A model generated the notes under the pieces. It had not been told where the DNA came from and ran no database searches. It saw only the letters and a list, made by a program, of their open reading frames with translations. A stretch of 64,000 bases of DNA, taken from positions 248,001 to 312,000 of the forward strand of contig NZ_SUUH01000002.1 of the NCBI RefSeq assembly GCF_015062615.1. Reading direction: 5' to 3'. This DNA is from Denitrobacterium detoxificans. Its GTDB lineage: Bacteria > Actinomycetota > Coriobacteriia > Coriobacteriales > Eggerthellaceae. Position numbers and translations under genes: made by a program. How positions within the stretch are numbered: the first letter of the stretch is position 1; every line of letters begins with the position of its first letter. Positions 1 to 9,032 of the stretch are shown here, one piece after another.

Positions 1-2
1 GC

Positions 3-1448
3 GTCTCGCTCGACCCGCAGGCTGAATCGGTGGATGTGGTCGTGGTTGGCGCGGGCATATCGGGCTTGGCTGCGTGCGTGCAGGCGGCCGAAAACGGCCA
101 ATCGGTCATCGTTCTCGAAAAGGGCGGAGCTGCTGGTGGCAACGGCATGGGAACCGAGGGAATCTTCGCGGTGGGTTCCACGCTTCAGAAAGAGCAGGGA
201 ATCGAGATTTCCGCGAGCGAAATCGTGCATACCGAGCTGAGCGAATCGCAATGGCGCAGCAGCGGTGCCCTCTGGTACGACCTGGTAAGTAAGTCGGCTG
301 ACAACTTCGAATGGTTGCAGAAGCAGGGCGTGCAGTTTAGCGGCGTGGTCGATAATTATCATGTGGGCCTCTATAACACCATGCATTGGTGGAAAGACAA
401 TGCGGGCGCGGTTGGATACGTGCCGCCTATGCAGGCCGCTGCCGAAGCGAATGGCGTCGAGTTTCGCTTCAATTCCCCTGCGACGCAGCTCATCGAGGAG
501 GATGGCAAAATCGTCGGCGTCGTGGTCGATGGAAAGGATGGCGAGTACCAGATTCAGGCAAAGGCCGTCATCCTCGCTTCGGGTGGTATTGGCGCGAATC
601 CGGAGTACCTGAAGGAAACGGGTTGGACGCAGGAAAAAGTCGATGAGATGATGATCGTTTGCTCGCCCAATGTAGCGGGCGATGGGTATCGCATGGCAAG
701 CGAAATGGGCGCGAAGAGCTTCCTTTCCGATGCTGCCATTCAATCGTTCCAAGGCGTAACGGCGTTCGGGAGCGACGAGACGGTTCCCTACAACAGCCCG
801 TTGAATGGTGGTAATGGCCTGGTTGCCCTGGGGCCTGCGCTGTGGGTTGACCAGGACGCCAATCGCTTTTGCGATGAATCCATTGCAGTGGTCTACAACA
901 TGGCGGCCAACGCTTGCGCTTGCCTGGGTAACAAGGAAAACTATGCAATCTTCGACCAGGCGTTTGTTAACGGCCTTGGCTTGGACGAGCACGACCAGGC
1001 CATCTTGGACAAGGCTACGGCGGGAGACTATCCCGAAAGCGTCTTTAGCGCGAACAGCATCGAAGAGCTTGGCAGTCATTTCGGGCTCGATACAGCGCAG
1101 CTTGCGCAATCGGTAGCTCGCTATAACGAGCTGGCCAGCGCAGGGTTTGATGCCGACTTGGGGAAGGACGCCTCGTTCTTGGCCCCCATACAGACGCCTC
1201 CGTTCTACATTGCCAAGATCGTGAACAACATTGTCGTCGTAGATGGCGGCATCACGACCAACATTCGCTGCGAGGCGCTTGACGAGGATCTCAATCCCAT
1301 TCCCGGCCTGTATGCCGTGGGGCTGGATGGGGCCATGCTTTGGCGCAACGTGTATACGCAGAACATGCCCGGTACGGCCGTGGGCAATCAGGTGAACACG
1401 GGACGCAATGCGGCAAACGCGGCGCGTGACTACATTGCTTCCCTGTAG
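3..1448 (+). CDS. FAD-dependent reductase, fumarate-reductase flavoprotein-like (5' truncated by window edge)
   Basis: This is a flavoprotein of the FAD_binding_2 / fumarate reductase family, which reduces a C=C or similar acceptor using FAD. The frame is open from base 3 to the window edge. A GTG at 30 is possible, but it falls directly on the first Rossmann strand (DVVVVGAGISG), so the real start is probably upstream with a signal peptide that cannot be seen. An FAD ribose-binding Glu-Lys pair (VLEKGGAAGGN) follows. The C-terminal part has the usual GLYAVG and final FAD-contact segment (MPGTAVGNQVNTG). No FMN-binding domain is seen, so electrons must come from a separate donor. The substrate cannot be predicted. 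A clear terminator follows. Family call is firm; function is family-level inference. Confidence 0.85.
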   Translation, partial: VSLDPQAESVDVVVVGAGISGLAACVQAAENGQSVIVLEKGGAAGGNGMGTEGIFAVGSTLQKEQGIEISASEIVHTELSESQWRSSGALWYDLVSKSADNFEWLQKQGVQFSGVVDNYHVGLYNTMHWWKDNAGAVGYVPPMQAAAEANGVEFRFNSPATQLIEEDGKIVGVVVDGKDGEYQIQAKAVILASGGIGANPEYLKETGWTQEKVDEMMIVCSPNVAGDGYRMASEMGAKSFLSDAAIQSFQGVTAFGSDETVPYNSPLNGGNGLVALGPALWVDQDANRFCDESIAVVYNMAANACACLGNKENYAIFDQAFVNGLGLDEHDQAILDKATAGDYPESVFSANSIEELGSHFGLDTAQLAQSVARYNELASAGFDADLGKDASFLAPIQTPPFYIAKIVNNIVVVDGGITTNIRCEALDEDLNPIPGLYAVGLDGAMLWRNVYTQNMPGTAVGNQVNTGRNAANAARDYIASL

Positions 1449-1553
1449 GTGTTCACTCGGCACGTTGGAAACTGAGTCGTTAGGCCCCGCTCTGCAGACG
1501 CATGCATTGCATGCAGGGGCTTCGGAATAAGATGTCACCCTCCGGCATCGAGC

Positions 1554-1587
1554 GATTGGCGTCCAGTAGGGGCGCCAATCGTTTTTT
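1554..1587 (+). terminator. Rho-independent terminator
   Basis: An 8-bp perfect stem (GATTGGCG / CGCCAATC) with an 11-nt loop is followed by one G and six T residues. It lies about 105 bases after the truncated flavoprotein gene and ends its transcription before the tal promoter region. Confidence 0.85.
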
Positions 1588-1763
1588 CATGCGTGTCTCG
1601 AATATGGGCTCCGTGGGTTTTTCCTTGCATCCGCATCTACGTTTGGTACTATTGAAGCGTTCGCGCAGCGCATGTGTCGCGAGCAGTTCCCATTTCCACA
1701 TACATCACTCCGATGTATCAGCGCGTTTCGCGCAGCTATTCCCACGTTAAGGAGGAAATCCAA
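1588..1763. other. Intergenic region upstream of tal
   Basis: The gap from 1449 to 1763 is 315 bases. It holds the terminator at 1554-1587 and, just before tal, a strong Shine-Dalgarno (GGAGGA at 1751-1756). No conserved gene or further structure was seen; the tal promoter is presumably here but no convincing -35/-10 pair was identified. Confidence 0.5.
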
Positions 1764-2444
1764 GTGAAGTTTTTCTTGGACACTGCCGACCTGAATGAAA
1801 TCGAGGAAGCAGCGAGCTGGGGTGCCATTGCTGGCGTTACCACCAATCCTACGCTGTATTCGCGCATCGGCGGCAAGCTGAGCGACTTCCACAATCACAT
1901 CAAGCGCATCTGCGACATCGTTGACGGCCCTGTTTCGGCCGAGAGCGTTGCCATGACGCGCGACGAGATCGTGCGCGACGGCCTGCAGCTGGCCGAAATC
2001 GCCGACAACGTGGTCGTGAAGGTTCCCACCATGGTGGAAGGCCTGGCCGCCACCAAGGAGCTCGCCAAGCATGGCGTGCCCGTGAACATGACGCTGTGCT
2101 TCAGCGTGCCGCAGGCCGTTCTGGCCGCTCGCGCTGGCGCTCGTTACATCAGCCCCTTCATCGGCCGCTTCGATGACATCTCCGAAGATGGCCTGGAGCA
2201 GGTGGCCAACATCGTAACGGCCATCAACAACTACGATTTCACCTCGAGCACCGTCAACGGCGAGCAGGTCGAGATCATCGCCGCTTCCGTGCGTAGCGCC
2301 AATCACGTAACCCAGTGCGCGCTCATGGGTGCCGACATCGCTACCGTTCCGTTCGGCGTGCTGAAGAAGATGGTTCAGCATCCGCTCACCGACCGTGGCC
2401 TCGATTCCTTCATGAAGGACTGGGAGAAAGTGCAGAACGCATGA
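1764..2444 (+). CDS. tal: Transaldolase / fructose-6-phosphate aldolase family (TalC type)
   Basis: This is a small transaldolase-type class I aldolase acting on sugar phosphates in the non-oxidative pentose phosphate pathway. The protein is 226 residues, close to the 214-220 usual for the TalC/FSA type. The start is GTG 1764, seven bases after GGAGGA; the N-terminus MKFFLDTADLNEIEEA is typical, and a longer upstream frame gives an unrelated leader. It has the family motif GVTTNPTL and the Schiff-base lysine in VVVKVPTM. Its stop overlaps the rho start (ATGA), so the two genes are translationally coupled. Whether it has transaldolase or FSA activity cannot be decided from sequence alone. Confidence 0.9.
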   Translation: MKFFLDTADLNEIEEAASWGAIAGVTTNPTLYSRIGGKLSDFHNHIKRICDIVDGPVSAESVAMTRDEIVRDGLQLAEIADNVVVKVPTMVEGLAATKELAKHGVPVNMTLCFSVPQAVLAARAGARYISPFIGRFDDISEDGLEQVANIVTAINNYDFTSSTVNGEQVEIIAASVRSANHVTQCALMGADIATVPFGVLKKMVQHPLTDRGLDSFMKDWEKVQNA

Positions 2445-4162
2445 GTGAAACCGAACAGCAGCCGGTAGCGGAAGCCGCCGAAGCGCCGAAGCGCAAGCCT
2501 CGCGCTCGTCGTGCTTCCAAGCAGGTTGATACTCCCGCGCCCGAAGGCGCTGAGGCATCGAGCCAGGTCGAAAAGCCGAAGAAGACCGCAAAGGCCGCCA
2601 AGGCGGAAAAGGCCGATAAGGCCCAGAAGCAGGACGATGCCCCCGCGCAGTCTTCCGACGCCGCGAAGTCCGCAGAGGGCGATTCCTCTTCCGCGGGTGA
2701 GCGCACGCCGCGCCGTCATTCTCGCGTGCAGACGGGCTCTCGTTCCCAGAAGCAGCAGAACGGCAAGAAGGGCAATGGCCAGAACAACGGCAATGGTCAG
2801 AACAATGGCGGCAAGAACAACAACCGTCATCAGCGTCGTGGCCGCAATAACCGCAACGAACGCCGCGAAGTCGCGCCCAAGACCAGCCTCGAGGAACTTT
2901 CGAAGCTGAAGGTGGCCGAGCTGCGCGAGAAGGCCGTCGAGCTCGAGATCGATCCGAAGGGCTTACTGAAGGCCGATCTGGTTCAGGCCGTGTACGATGC
3001 CAGCGTGAAGAAGGAGGGCTTCGTCGAGGTCGAAGGTGTTCTCGACATCCTCTCCGATGGCTATGGCTTCCTGCGCACCGAGGGCTACCTGCCTGGCGAG
3101 CACGATTGCTACGTGGCCACCTCGCTCATTCGCCGCAACCATCTGCGCAAGGGCGATTACGTCCGTGGCCAGGTGCGTCCTGCGCGTGAGAACGAGAAGT
3201 TCGCCGCCATTCAGCATATCCATGCCGTGAATGGCGTGCCGCTGGAGGAAATGGGCCGTCGTCCTCATTTCAAGGACCTTACGCCCGTGTATCCCGACGA
3301 TCGTCTGAACATGGAACATGGCCGCACTACCATCACGTCGCGCGTCATCGACCTGGTCGCTCCCATCGGCAAGGGTCAGCGTGGCCTGATCGTGTCGCCT
3401 CCGAAGGCTGGCAAGACTACCGTGCTGAAGCAGATTGCCGCTGCCATTTCGGCGAACAACCCCGAAGTGCACCTTATGTGCCTGCTGGTCGACGAGCGCC
3501 CCGAAGAAGTTACCGACATGCAGCGCTCCATCAAGGGCGAGGTTATTGCCTCCACGTTCGACATGCCCTCCGACAACCACATCGCGGTTGCGGAAATGGT
3601 CATCGAGCGTGCGAAGCGCCTGGTGGAAATGGGAGAAGACGTCGTCATCCTGCTTGACAGCATCACGCGTCTGGCGCGTGCCTACAACCTGGCGCAGCCC
3701 GCCAGTGGTCGCATCCTTTCCGGTGGCGTCGACTCCACGGCTCTGTATCCGCCCAAGCGCTTCCTGGGTGCTGCCCGTAACATCGAACACGGTGGCAGCC
3801 TTACCATTCTGGCTTCCGCCCTCATCGACACGGGTTCGAAGATGGACGAAGTCATCTTCGAGGAGTTCAAGGGCACGGGCAATATGGAGCTCAAGCTCGA
3901 CCGCAACTTGGCCGATCGTCGCATTTACCCGGCTATCGACCCGGTGGCCAGCGGCACGCGCAAGGAAGACCTGCTGCTCGATCCGCAGGAGGCGCCGCTC
4001 ATCTGGGCCGTTCGCCGCATCCTTGCGAACATGAACAACACGGAACGCGCCATGGACATGCTCATCAAGTCCCTGAAGCAAACGGAAACCAACCAGGAAT
4101 TCCTGCTGCGCACCGCCAAGAAGGCGCAAGGTCGCCGTTCCGACGACAAGTTCGAACTGTAG
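2441..4162 (+). CDS. rho: Transcription termination factor Rho
   Basis: This is the hexameric RNA-dependent ATPase that ends transcription. The start ATG 2441 overlaps the tal stop (ATGA) and gives 573 residues. About 145 N-terminal residues are low-complexity: first Ala/Lys/Glu-rich, then an Asn/Gly/Arg-rich stretch (NGNGQNNGNGQNNGG) ending in RG-rich sequence. Then come a Rho_N domain (LEELSKLKVAELREKA), the S1-like RNA-binding fold (DGYGFLR), Walker A (SPPKAGKTTVLK), Walker B (VVILLDSITRLARAYN), the Q-loop region (GGVDSTALYPPKRFLGAARN) and the R loop (FKGTGNMEL). All motor motifs are intact. N-terminal insertions are common in actinobacterial Rho and raise RNA affinity; the Asn-rich composition here could favour condensate formation (inference). 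Confidence 0.97.
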   Translation: MSETEQQPVAEAAEAPKRKPRARRASKQVDTPAPEGAEASSQVEKPKKTAKAAKAEKADKAQKQDDAPAQSSDAAKSAEGDSSSAGERTPRRHSRVQTGSRSQKQQNGKKGNGQNNGNGQNNGGKNNNRHQRRGRNNRNERREVAPKTSLEELSKLKVAELREKAVELEIDPKGLLKADLVQAVYDASVKKEGFVEVEGVLDILSDGYGFLRTEGYLPGEHDCYVATSLIRRNHLRKGDYVRGQVRPARENEKFAAIQHIHAVNGVPLEEMGRRPHFKDLTPVYPDDRLNMEHGRTTITSRVIDLVAPIGKGQRGLIVSPPKAGKTTVLKQIAAAISANNPEVHLMCLLVDERPEEVTDMQRSIKGEVIASTFDMPSDNHIAVAEMVIERAKRLVEMGEDVVILLDSITRLARAYNLAQPASGRILSGGVDSTALYPPKRFLGAARNIEHGGSLTILASALIDTGSKMDEVIFEEFKGTGNMELKLDRNLADRRIYPAIDPVASGTRKEDLLLDPQEAPLIWAVRRILANMNNTERAMDMLIKSLKQTETNQEFLLRTAKKAQGRRSDDKFEL

Positions 4163-4171
4163 CAAACCGGC

Positions 4172-4198
4172 ATCCCCGCGCTCTCTGGGCGCGGGGAT
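4172..4198 (+). terminator. Strong hairpin after rho
   Basis: A perfect 10-bp GC-rich stem (ATCCCCGCGC / GCGCGGGGAT) with a 7-nt loop starts nine bases after the rho stop. There is no T-run, and sppA follows only 18 bases later, so it may attenuate rather than fully terminate transcription, or protect the rho mRNA 3' end. Confidence 0.6.
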
Positions 4199-4216
4199 AC
4201 GTGTGAGGAGTGCATT

Positions 4217-5257
4217 GTGACCGATCAATTCCACGCGAAGCCGGTCGCGCCCTCGTCGGCATTCGCTTCGCCCGAACCCCCAATATCCGAGCCTGCGGGT
4301 GCGCCCGAGCCGCCTTTGGTAGCGTATGCCGAACCGCCACGTAAGCGCAGGTGGGTGGCGCCCGTCGTTATCCTGGCGCTTGTGGCCGTTATCGTCTTTT
4401 CCATCGCATCGTGCACGAATGCCCTGGTGGGCGGCGGTGCCGTCGAGTCGTCTCAGCCGAACACGGTTGCCGTTATCGAATTGTCCGGCACCATTCAGTA
4501 CGATGGCACGTCGTGCAGTCCCGAAGGGCTGAAGTACCTACTCGACCAGGCTGAATCCGACCCAAACATCGTTGCGGTCGTCCTGCGCGTGAATTCGGGT
4601 GGTGGCACGGCTACGGCGGGCGAGGAAATGGCCACCTACGTGCGCGAATTCAGCAAGCCCGTGGTGATTTCCAGCGCATCGATTAACTGCTCGGCCGCCT
4701 ACGAGATCTCGTCGCAGGCGGACTACATCTACGTGGCGCAGACCACCGAAATCGGCAGCATTGGCACCATCATGCAGTCCATCGACTACTCGCAGCTGCT
4801 CGAGCTGCTGGGCGTGGACGTTACGAACATCGCCAGCGCCGACAGCAAGGATTCCTCGTATGGCACGCGTCCGCTTACCGACGAGGAAATCGCGTACTAC
4901 CAGGACATGGTCAATCAAATCAACGACGTGTTCGTGCAGAACGTGGTCGACGGCCGCGGCATGACCGAAACAGAGGTGCGCGCATTGGCCACGGGTTTGC
5001 CCTTCACGGGCACGCAGGCTATTTCGAATGGCCTAGCCGACGAAGTGGGCACACGCGAAGACGCCATTGCCTACGCCGCCATGCTCGCGGGCATTCAGGA
5101 TGACTCGTATTCCACTAAGAACCTGCAGATTTCACAGGATAGCCTTTCCGGCCTGCTTGACCTGCTATCATCGTCAAGCAGTAATACGTCAATTACCGCT
5201 GCGGATCTTGCCGCGGCGTTGAAGGAGCTGAACGATAATGACGGAATCGCCCAGTAG
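4217..5257 (+). CDS. sppA: Signal peptide peptidase SppA (family S49), membrane-anchored
   Basis: This membrane serine protease degrades cleaved signal peptides. The start GTG 4217 follows GAGGAG and gives 346 residues. There is a proline-rich cytoplasmic N-terminus (1-42), basic PRKRR, then one membrane segment (about 47-65). The segment ends in IASC (Cys66), which fits a relaxed lipobox although it lies far from the N-terminus. The S49 core follows (VAVIELSGTI, VVLRVNSGGG). By family alignment the catalytic Ser is in NCSAAYE (S159) and the catalytic Lys in SADSKDSSYG (K211). The length suits the short single-domain Gram-positive type. Its end overlaps metG by 20 bases. Confidence 0.92.
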   Translation: MTDQFHAKPVAPSSAFASPEPPISEPAGAPEPPLVAYAEPPRKRRWVAPVVILALVAVIVFSIASCTNALVGGGAVESSQPNTVAVIELSGTIQYDGTSCSPEGLKYLLDQAESDPNIVAVVLRVNSGGGTATAGEEMATYVREFSKPVVISSASINCSAAYEISSQADYIYVAQTTEIGSIGTIMQSIDYSQLLELLGVDVTNIASADSKDSSYGTRPLTDEEIAYYQDMVNQINDVFVQNVVDGRGMTETEVRALATGLPFTGTQAISNGLADEVGTREDAIAYAAMLAGIQDDSYSTKNLQISQDSLSGLLDLLSSSSSNTSITAADLAAALKELNDNDGIAQ

Positions 5258-7259
5258 CGTGGAGTGGCCCCGGCGCGCGGTAGTTACCGCGGGCATGCCC
5301 TATGGCAACAAGCCGCTGCACTTCGGGCATGTGGGAGGCGTGTTCGTTCCCGCCGACTGCTTCGCCCGTTTCCTGCGCGATCGCATTGGCGCCGAAAACG
5401 TGCGCTTTGTCTCGGGCACCGACTGCTTCGGTTCGCCCATCAACGAGGGCTATCGCAAACTCGTGGAAGCGGGGGAGTTCGAAGGCTCCATCGCCGACTA
5501 CGTGCGTCGCAATCACGATGCCCAGAAGGCAACGCTCGACGCCTACGACATCAGCCTCGACATCTTCGAGGGCAGTGGACTCGACCATGCGGGCGAAGTG
5601 CACCAGGAAATGTCGAATGACGTCATTAACCGCCTGTACCAGAACGGCTACCTGCGCAAGCAGGAAACGCTGCAGTTCTACGATGCCGAAGCCGGTACGT
5701 TCCTGAACGGCCGTCAGGTGCATGGCCGCTGCCCCGTGCAGGGCTGTAAGAGCGAAAACGCCTATGCCGACGAGTGCGATCTGGGCCATCAGTACGCCCC
5801 GGTCGACCTCATTGCGCCACGTTCCTCCATCACGGGTGCCGTGCCCGAAATGCGTCCCGTGGTCAACTGGTATTTCGACCTGCCCGGCTTTGCCGATTAT
5901 CTGCGCGAGCTGGTGCATCAGGAAGAGCTCGACCCCGACGTTCGTTCGGTTGTCACCGAAACCGTGCGCGAGTTCCTGGTTCCGCCCATCATCTTCGTGA
6001 AGAACGAGGCCTACGAGGCGTATCTGGAAGTGCAGTCGCAGCTGCCCGCGCATACGTATCGTCCGGCCCAGGGCGGCAAGCAGAGCTTCGAGCTGGAATT
6101 TGCCGACATCGAAGCGCGCGACGCTGCACGCGACGTGCTGGCTGGCGCGTCCATCCGCTTCCGCACGGGCAAGGCGCTCGTGCCGTTCCGCATTACCGGT
6201 AACATCGAGTGGGGTGTAAAGGCCCCCGAACTGGAAGGTACCGACGGACTTACCGTTTGGTGCTGGCCCGAAAGTCTGTGGGCTCCCATTTCGTTCACCA
6301 TTGCGGCGAACGACAAGATGGGCTTGCCGCGTGACGAATGGCGCAGCTTCTGGTGCGACGACGATGCCAAGGTGTACCAGTTCATCGGCCAGGACAACAT
6401 CTACTTCTACGGCGTTGCGCAGCCTGCGCTGTTCGCGGCCCTTCAGAAGGAGAACAAGCGACTGCTGAACGCCGAAGATGACGACCTGCGTCAGACGCAG
6501 CTCATCGCTAACTACCACATGCTGCTTGGCGACAAGAAGGCTTCCTCTTCCAGCAAGGTGAAGCCTCCTACGGCCGACCAGCTGCTTGAGCATTACACGG
6601 TGGAGCAGCTTCGCGCGCATTGGCTTGCCCTGGGCCTCGACCAGCGTTCCGTGGGCTTCAAGCCCAAGGCGTTCGAGCCCGATGCCGACAAGCGCACCGA
6701 CCCGCGCGTGTCCGACCCCGTGCTGAAGGAAGGCGCTCTGCTTACGCGCGTGTTCAACCGATTGGCGCGCAGCTGCCTCTACGAGGCGAAGAACCACTTC
6801 GAGTGCTACATGCCCCTGGGTGCGGTTACGCCCGAGGTGCGCGACCGTGCGCTCGAGGCGCTTTCGCTCTACGACGCAACCATGAAGAAGGTGGAACTGC
6901 ATTCCATCCTCTCGCAAATGGACGATTTCATTCGCTATGCGAACAAGTACTGGAGCGATGGCATCCGCGTGGTGGAGGCAAACGCCGACGACGAAGCGCG
7001 CCGCCAGCTGCTCATCGACTGCTTCTACCTGCTGCGCATTGCCACGCTGCTTATGCATCCCGTGGTCCCGCGTGGCACGGAAAAGATCTGCGATTACCTG
7101 AACTTCGACTTCGATGAGTTCTTCAGCTGGAACTACGATTTCGACAGCATGGAAGAGCTGTGCGGTACGGCCGAACTGGAAGAGAAGCGCCATCTTGTGC
7201 GCGAGCTTCCTCCCCGTACCGACTTCTTTGCGCCGCATCCCTCTCAAATCAAGAAGTAG
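5238..7259 (+). CDS. metG: Methionyl-tRNA synthetase-like class I aminoacyl-tRNA ligase (divergent)
   Basis: This enzyme charges tRNA-Met with methionine in the cytoplasm. ATG 5238 follows AAGGAG within the sppA end (20-base overlap), giving 673 residues. Recognised class I/MetRS features in order: MPYGNKPLHFGHVGG (HIGH motif as HFGH), a Cys-rich knuckle (CPVQGCKSENAYADEC), IEWGVKAPE, VWCWPESLWAPIS, FIGQDNIYFYGVAQP, and at the KMSKS position the unusual LGDKKASSSSKVKPP. A roughly 65-residue insertion lies before IEWGVKAPE. The anticodon-binding helical domain follows and there is no C-terminal EMAP-type tRNA-binding domain. The divergent KMSKS loop leaves some doubt about whether this is the main MetRS or a second copy. 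Confidence 0.85.
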   Translation: MTESPSSVEWPRRAVVTAGMPYGNKPLHFGHVGGVFVPADCFARFLRDRIGAENVRFVSGTDCFGSPINEGYRKLVEAGEFEGSIADYVRRNHDAQKATLDAYDISLDIFEGSGLDHAGEVHQEMSNDVINRLYQNGYLRKQETLQFYDAEAGTFLNGRQVHGRCPVQGCKSENAYADECDLGHQYAPVDLIAPRSSITGAVPEMRPVVNWYFDLPGFADYLRELVHQEELDPDVRSVVTETVREFLVPPIIFVKNEAYEAYLEVQSQLPAHTYRPAQGGKQSFELEFADIEARDAARDVLAGASIRFRTGKALVPFRITGNIEWGVKAPELEGTDGLTVWCWPESLWAPISFTIAANDKMGLPRDEWRSFWCDDDAKVYQFIGQDNIYFYGVAQPALFAALQKENKRLLNAEDDDLRQTQLIANYHMLLGDKKASSSSKVKPPTADQLLEHYTVEQLRAHWLALGLDQRSVGFKPKAFEPDADKRTDPRVSDPVLKEGALLTRVFNRLARSCLYEAKNHFECYMPLGAVTPEVRDRALEALSLYDATMKKVELHSILSQMDDFIRYANKYWSDGIRVVEANADDEARRQLLIDCFYLLRIATLLMHPVVPRGTEKICDYLNFDFDEFFSWNYDFDSMEELCGTAELEEKRHLVRELPPRTDFFAPHPSQIKK

Positions 7260-7285
7260 TTTCTGCTGTGGGGGAGCGCGGGGAC

Positions 7286-8827
7286 ATGAGTTTTGCGGCT
7301 AACGAGGCGGAAGACGTACGCGCTTCCGCCTCTTCGGCTGATTCTGGTGCGTTGCCTGCGGGCAAGGCGGGGGCTTCGTTTGGCTCTGCTCCGCGCATAC
7401 GCGCCATATTGCGCGATTTCTCCTGGGCGTTTTTGGGCCTTGCCGCCGTTCGCATTTGGATACAGTGCACCATCTACGATCGCTATGCCTTCACCGACGC
7501 CGGCCTTACGAGCGTCGTCATCAACGCATCGCGCGTCATTCTGACGGCGATTGTCGTCGCCGTCATCTTGAAGTGCGGCTTTCCGCGCAACGCGCGACGC
7601 ATCCTTTCGTGGTTCTCCGTTTCCGCGATGACGCTTGGCAGCGTGTTGTTCCTGGTGGATGCCCAGCTGCATCCGGGAACATTCGATGCGCTTGCCTGCA
7701 TTCTGGCTGGCTGTGGCTTGGTGTGGGGTGGCGGACAGTGGATGGAGTTCTATCTGCGACTTTCGCCCGACGAATCGTTCTTCTATGCGCTGGTGTCGCT
7801 TGCGTTGGGTTCGCTCGGTGGCATGCTGCTGGGTTATCTCCCCGAACGCGTGGGAGCCATGGTGAGCGTTGTCATGCCTACGGTTTCCTTTGCCATGCTC
7901 GCGTGGTCGTTGCGCCTGACGCAGGGGCGCTTGGAATCGGGTCGGCTCGATCCCGCGCCGAAGGATACGCGCTACGATGACGAACCCGCGACTACGTGGG
8001 TGCGCTTGCTTTTGGGTTTGGCCTTCATCGAATTCGCCATGGGCATTGCCCGCGGCTTTCCGCATGGCTCGTCATTCGAGCTTGCGCCTGTGTTCCAAAC
8101 GCTGCACCAGGTAGGCGTCATTGGCATTTCGTTTGCGGGGCTCTATATCGTGCTCGTGCGCAATCGCTTCATGCGCTATAGCACCCTGTGGCGATTCATG
8201 CTTGTACTGGTTGCGGTGGGCATCATCTTGCTTACGTCGTTGAATTGGTATGGGCTTTCGCTTGGCTCCACGAGCATTGCCATCGTGAATACTGTCATGC
8301 TTTCCGTTCTGTGGTTCACCTGCTACGACATAGCGCGTCATGCCAGCGTCATTCCGTACGTGTTTCTGGGCGTGGTTTGGTCGGTGTTCCTGCTCGCGCG
8401 CGAAGCGGGCCGCATTTTCGTCATGATGGTGCCGCCACACGACGACTTCGTCACGTTTGTAGATGTGCTCATGATTCTGGCGCTTACCATGAGCATCGCC
8501 GTCATGTTCACTGATCGCATCCCCGTGAAGCGCGAGATGTTCGAGGGTTTGCGCTTCGATGCTGGCAAGCTCGTTCTTGCTTTCGACGCGCTCCCTGCGG
8601 TTTCGGTATCCGATGGTCCCCAGCGCGTCGATTTGGTGCAGGTATATGGCCTTACCAAACGCGAGGCCGAGGTAATCGATTGCCTCATGCAGGGCAAGAG
8701 CAAGGCCCAGGTGGGGCGCGAGCTCTTTATCTCGGAAAACACCGTGCGTGGGTACGTGAAGAATGCCTACAGCAAGATGGATGTGCACAATAAGGAGCAG
8801 CTGCGCGAGAAGTATTATCGCTCGTAG
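7286..8827 (+). CDS. LuxR-family regulator with twelve-segment membrane domain
   Basis: This is a one-component membrane regulator of 513 residues. Start ATG 7286 lies nine bases after GGGGAG. The N-terminal 400 residues contain twelve predicted membrane segments resembling a transporter fold, and the C-terminus is a LuxR helix-turn-helix (LTKREAEVIDCLMQ, then ISENTVRGYVKNAYSKM). Proteins of this build are characteristic of Eggerthellaceae and often sit next to a reductase whose substrate they are thought to sense. Here the convergent neighbour is the Tat flavoprotein at 9033-10511, the likely target. Which ligand binds is unknown. Its 3' end meets the terminator at 8956-8989. Confidence 0.88.
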   Translation: MSFAANEAEDVRASASSADSGALPAGKAGASFGSAPRIRAILRDFSWAFLGLAAVRIWIQCTIYDRYAFTDAGLTSVVINASRVILTAIVVAVILKCGFPRNARRILSWFSVSAMTLGSVLFLVDAQLHPGTFDALACILAGCGLVWGGGQWMEFYLRLSPDESFFYALVSLALGSLGGMLLGYLPERVGAMVSVVMPTVSFAMLAWSLRLTQGRLESGRLDPAPKDTRYDDEPATTWVRLLLGLAFIEFAMGIARGFPHGSSFELAPVFQTLHQVGVIGISFAGLYIVLVRNRFMRYSTLWRFMLVLVAVGIILLTSLNWYGLSLGSTSIAIVNTVMLSVLWFTCYDIARHASVIPYVFLGVVWSVFLLAREAGRIFVMMVPPHDDFVTFVDVLMILALTMSIAVMFTDRIPVKREMFEGLRFDAGKLVLAFDALPAVSVSDGPQRVDLVQVYGLTKREAEVIDCLMQGKSKAQVGRELFISENTVRGYVKNAYSKMDVHNKEQLREKYYRS

Positions 8828-8955
8828 TCTCTAGGTTCCCCCAACGGGGTATGGCGCGCCGCTGTTGCGATCCTTAACGGGGAAGAGGCAGAACGCGTTG
8901 TCGGATTTTGAAACGGGCTTTGTCCGCGGGCGGCACGAAGAATCTAAAACGAAAT

Positions 8956-8989
8956 ACGGCCACGTTCCGCTGCAGGGGAACGTGGCCGT
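8956..8989 (-). terminator. Terminator between convergent genes
   Basis: A perfect 13-bp stem (ACGGCCACGTTCC / GGAACGTGGCCGT) with an 8-nt loop. Read on the minus strand it is followed by ATTTCGTTTTAG, so it best fits the flavoprotein gene 9033-10511; on the plus strand it may also stop the LuxR gene. Confidence 0.75.
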
Positions 8990-9032
8990 TGTGCATAATC
9001 CGCAGAGGAGGGGATGCGGCGTGATGCCGTTT

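Noticed and set aside
5193..7247. A 684-codon minus-strand frame opposite metG
   Set aside because: Antisense shadow of a clear class I synthetase gene.
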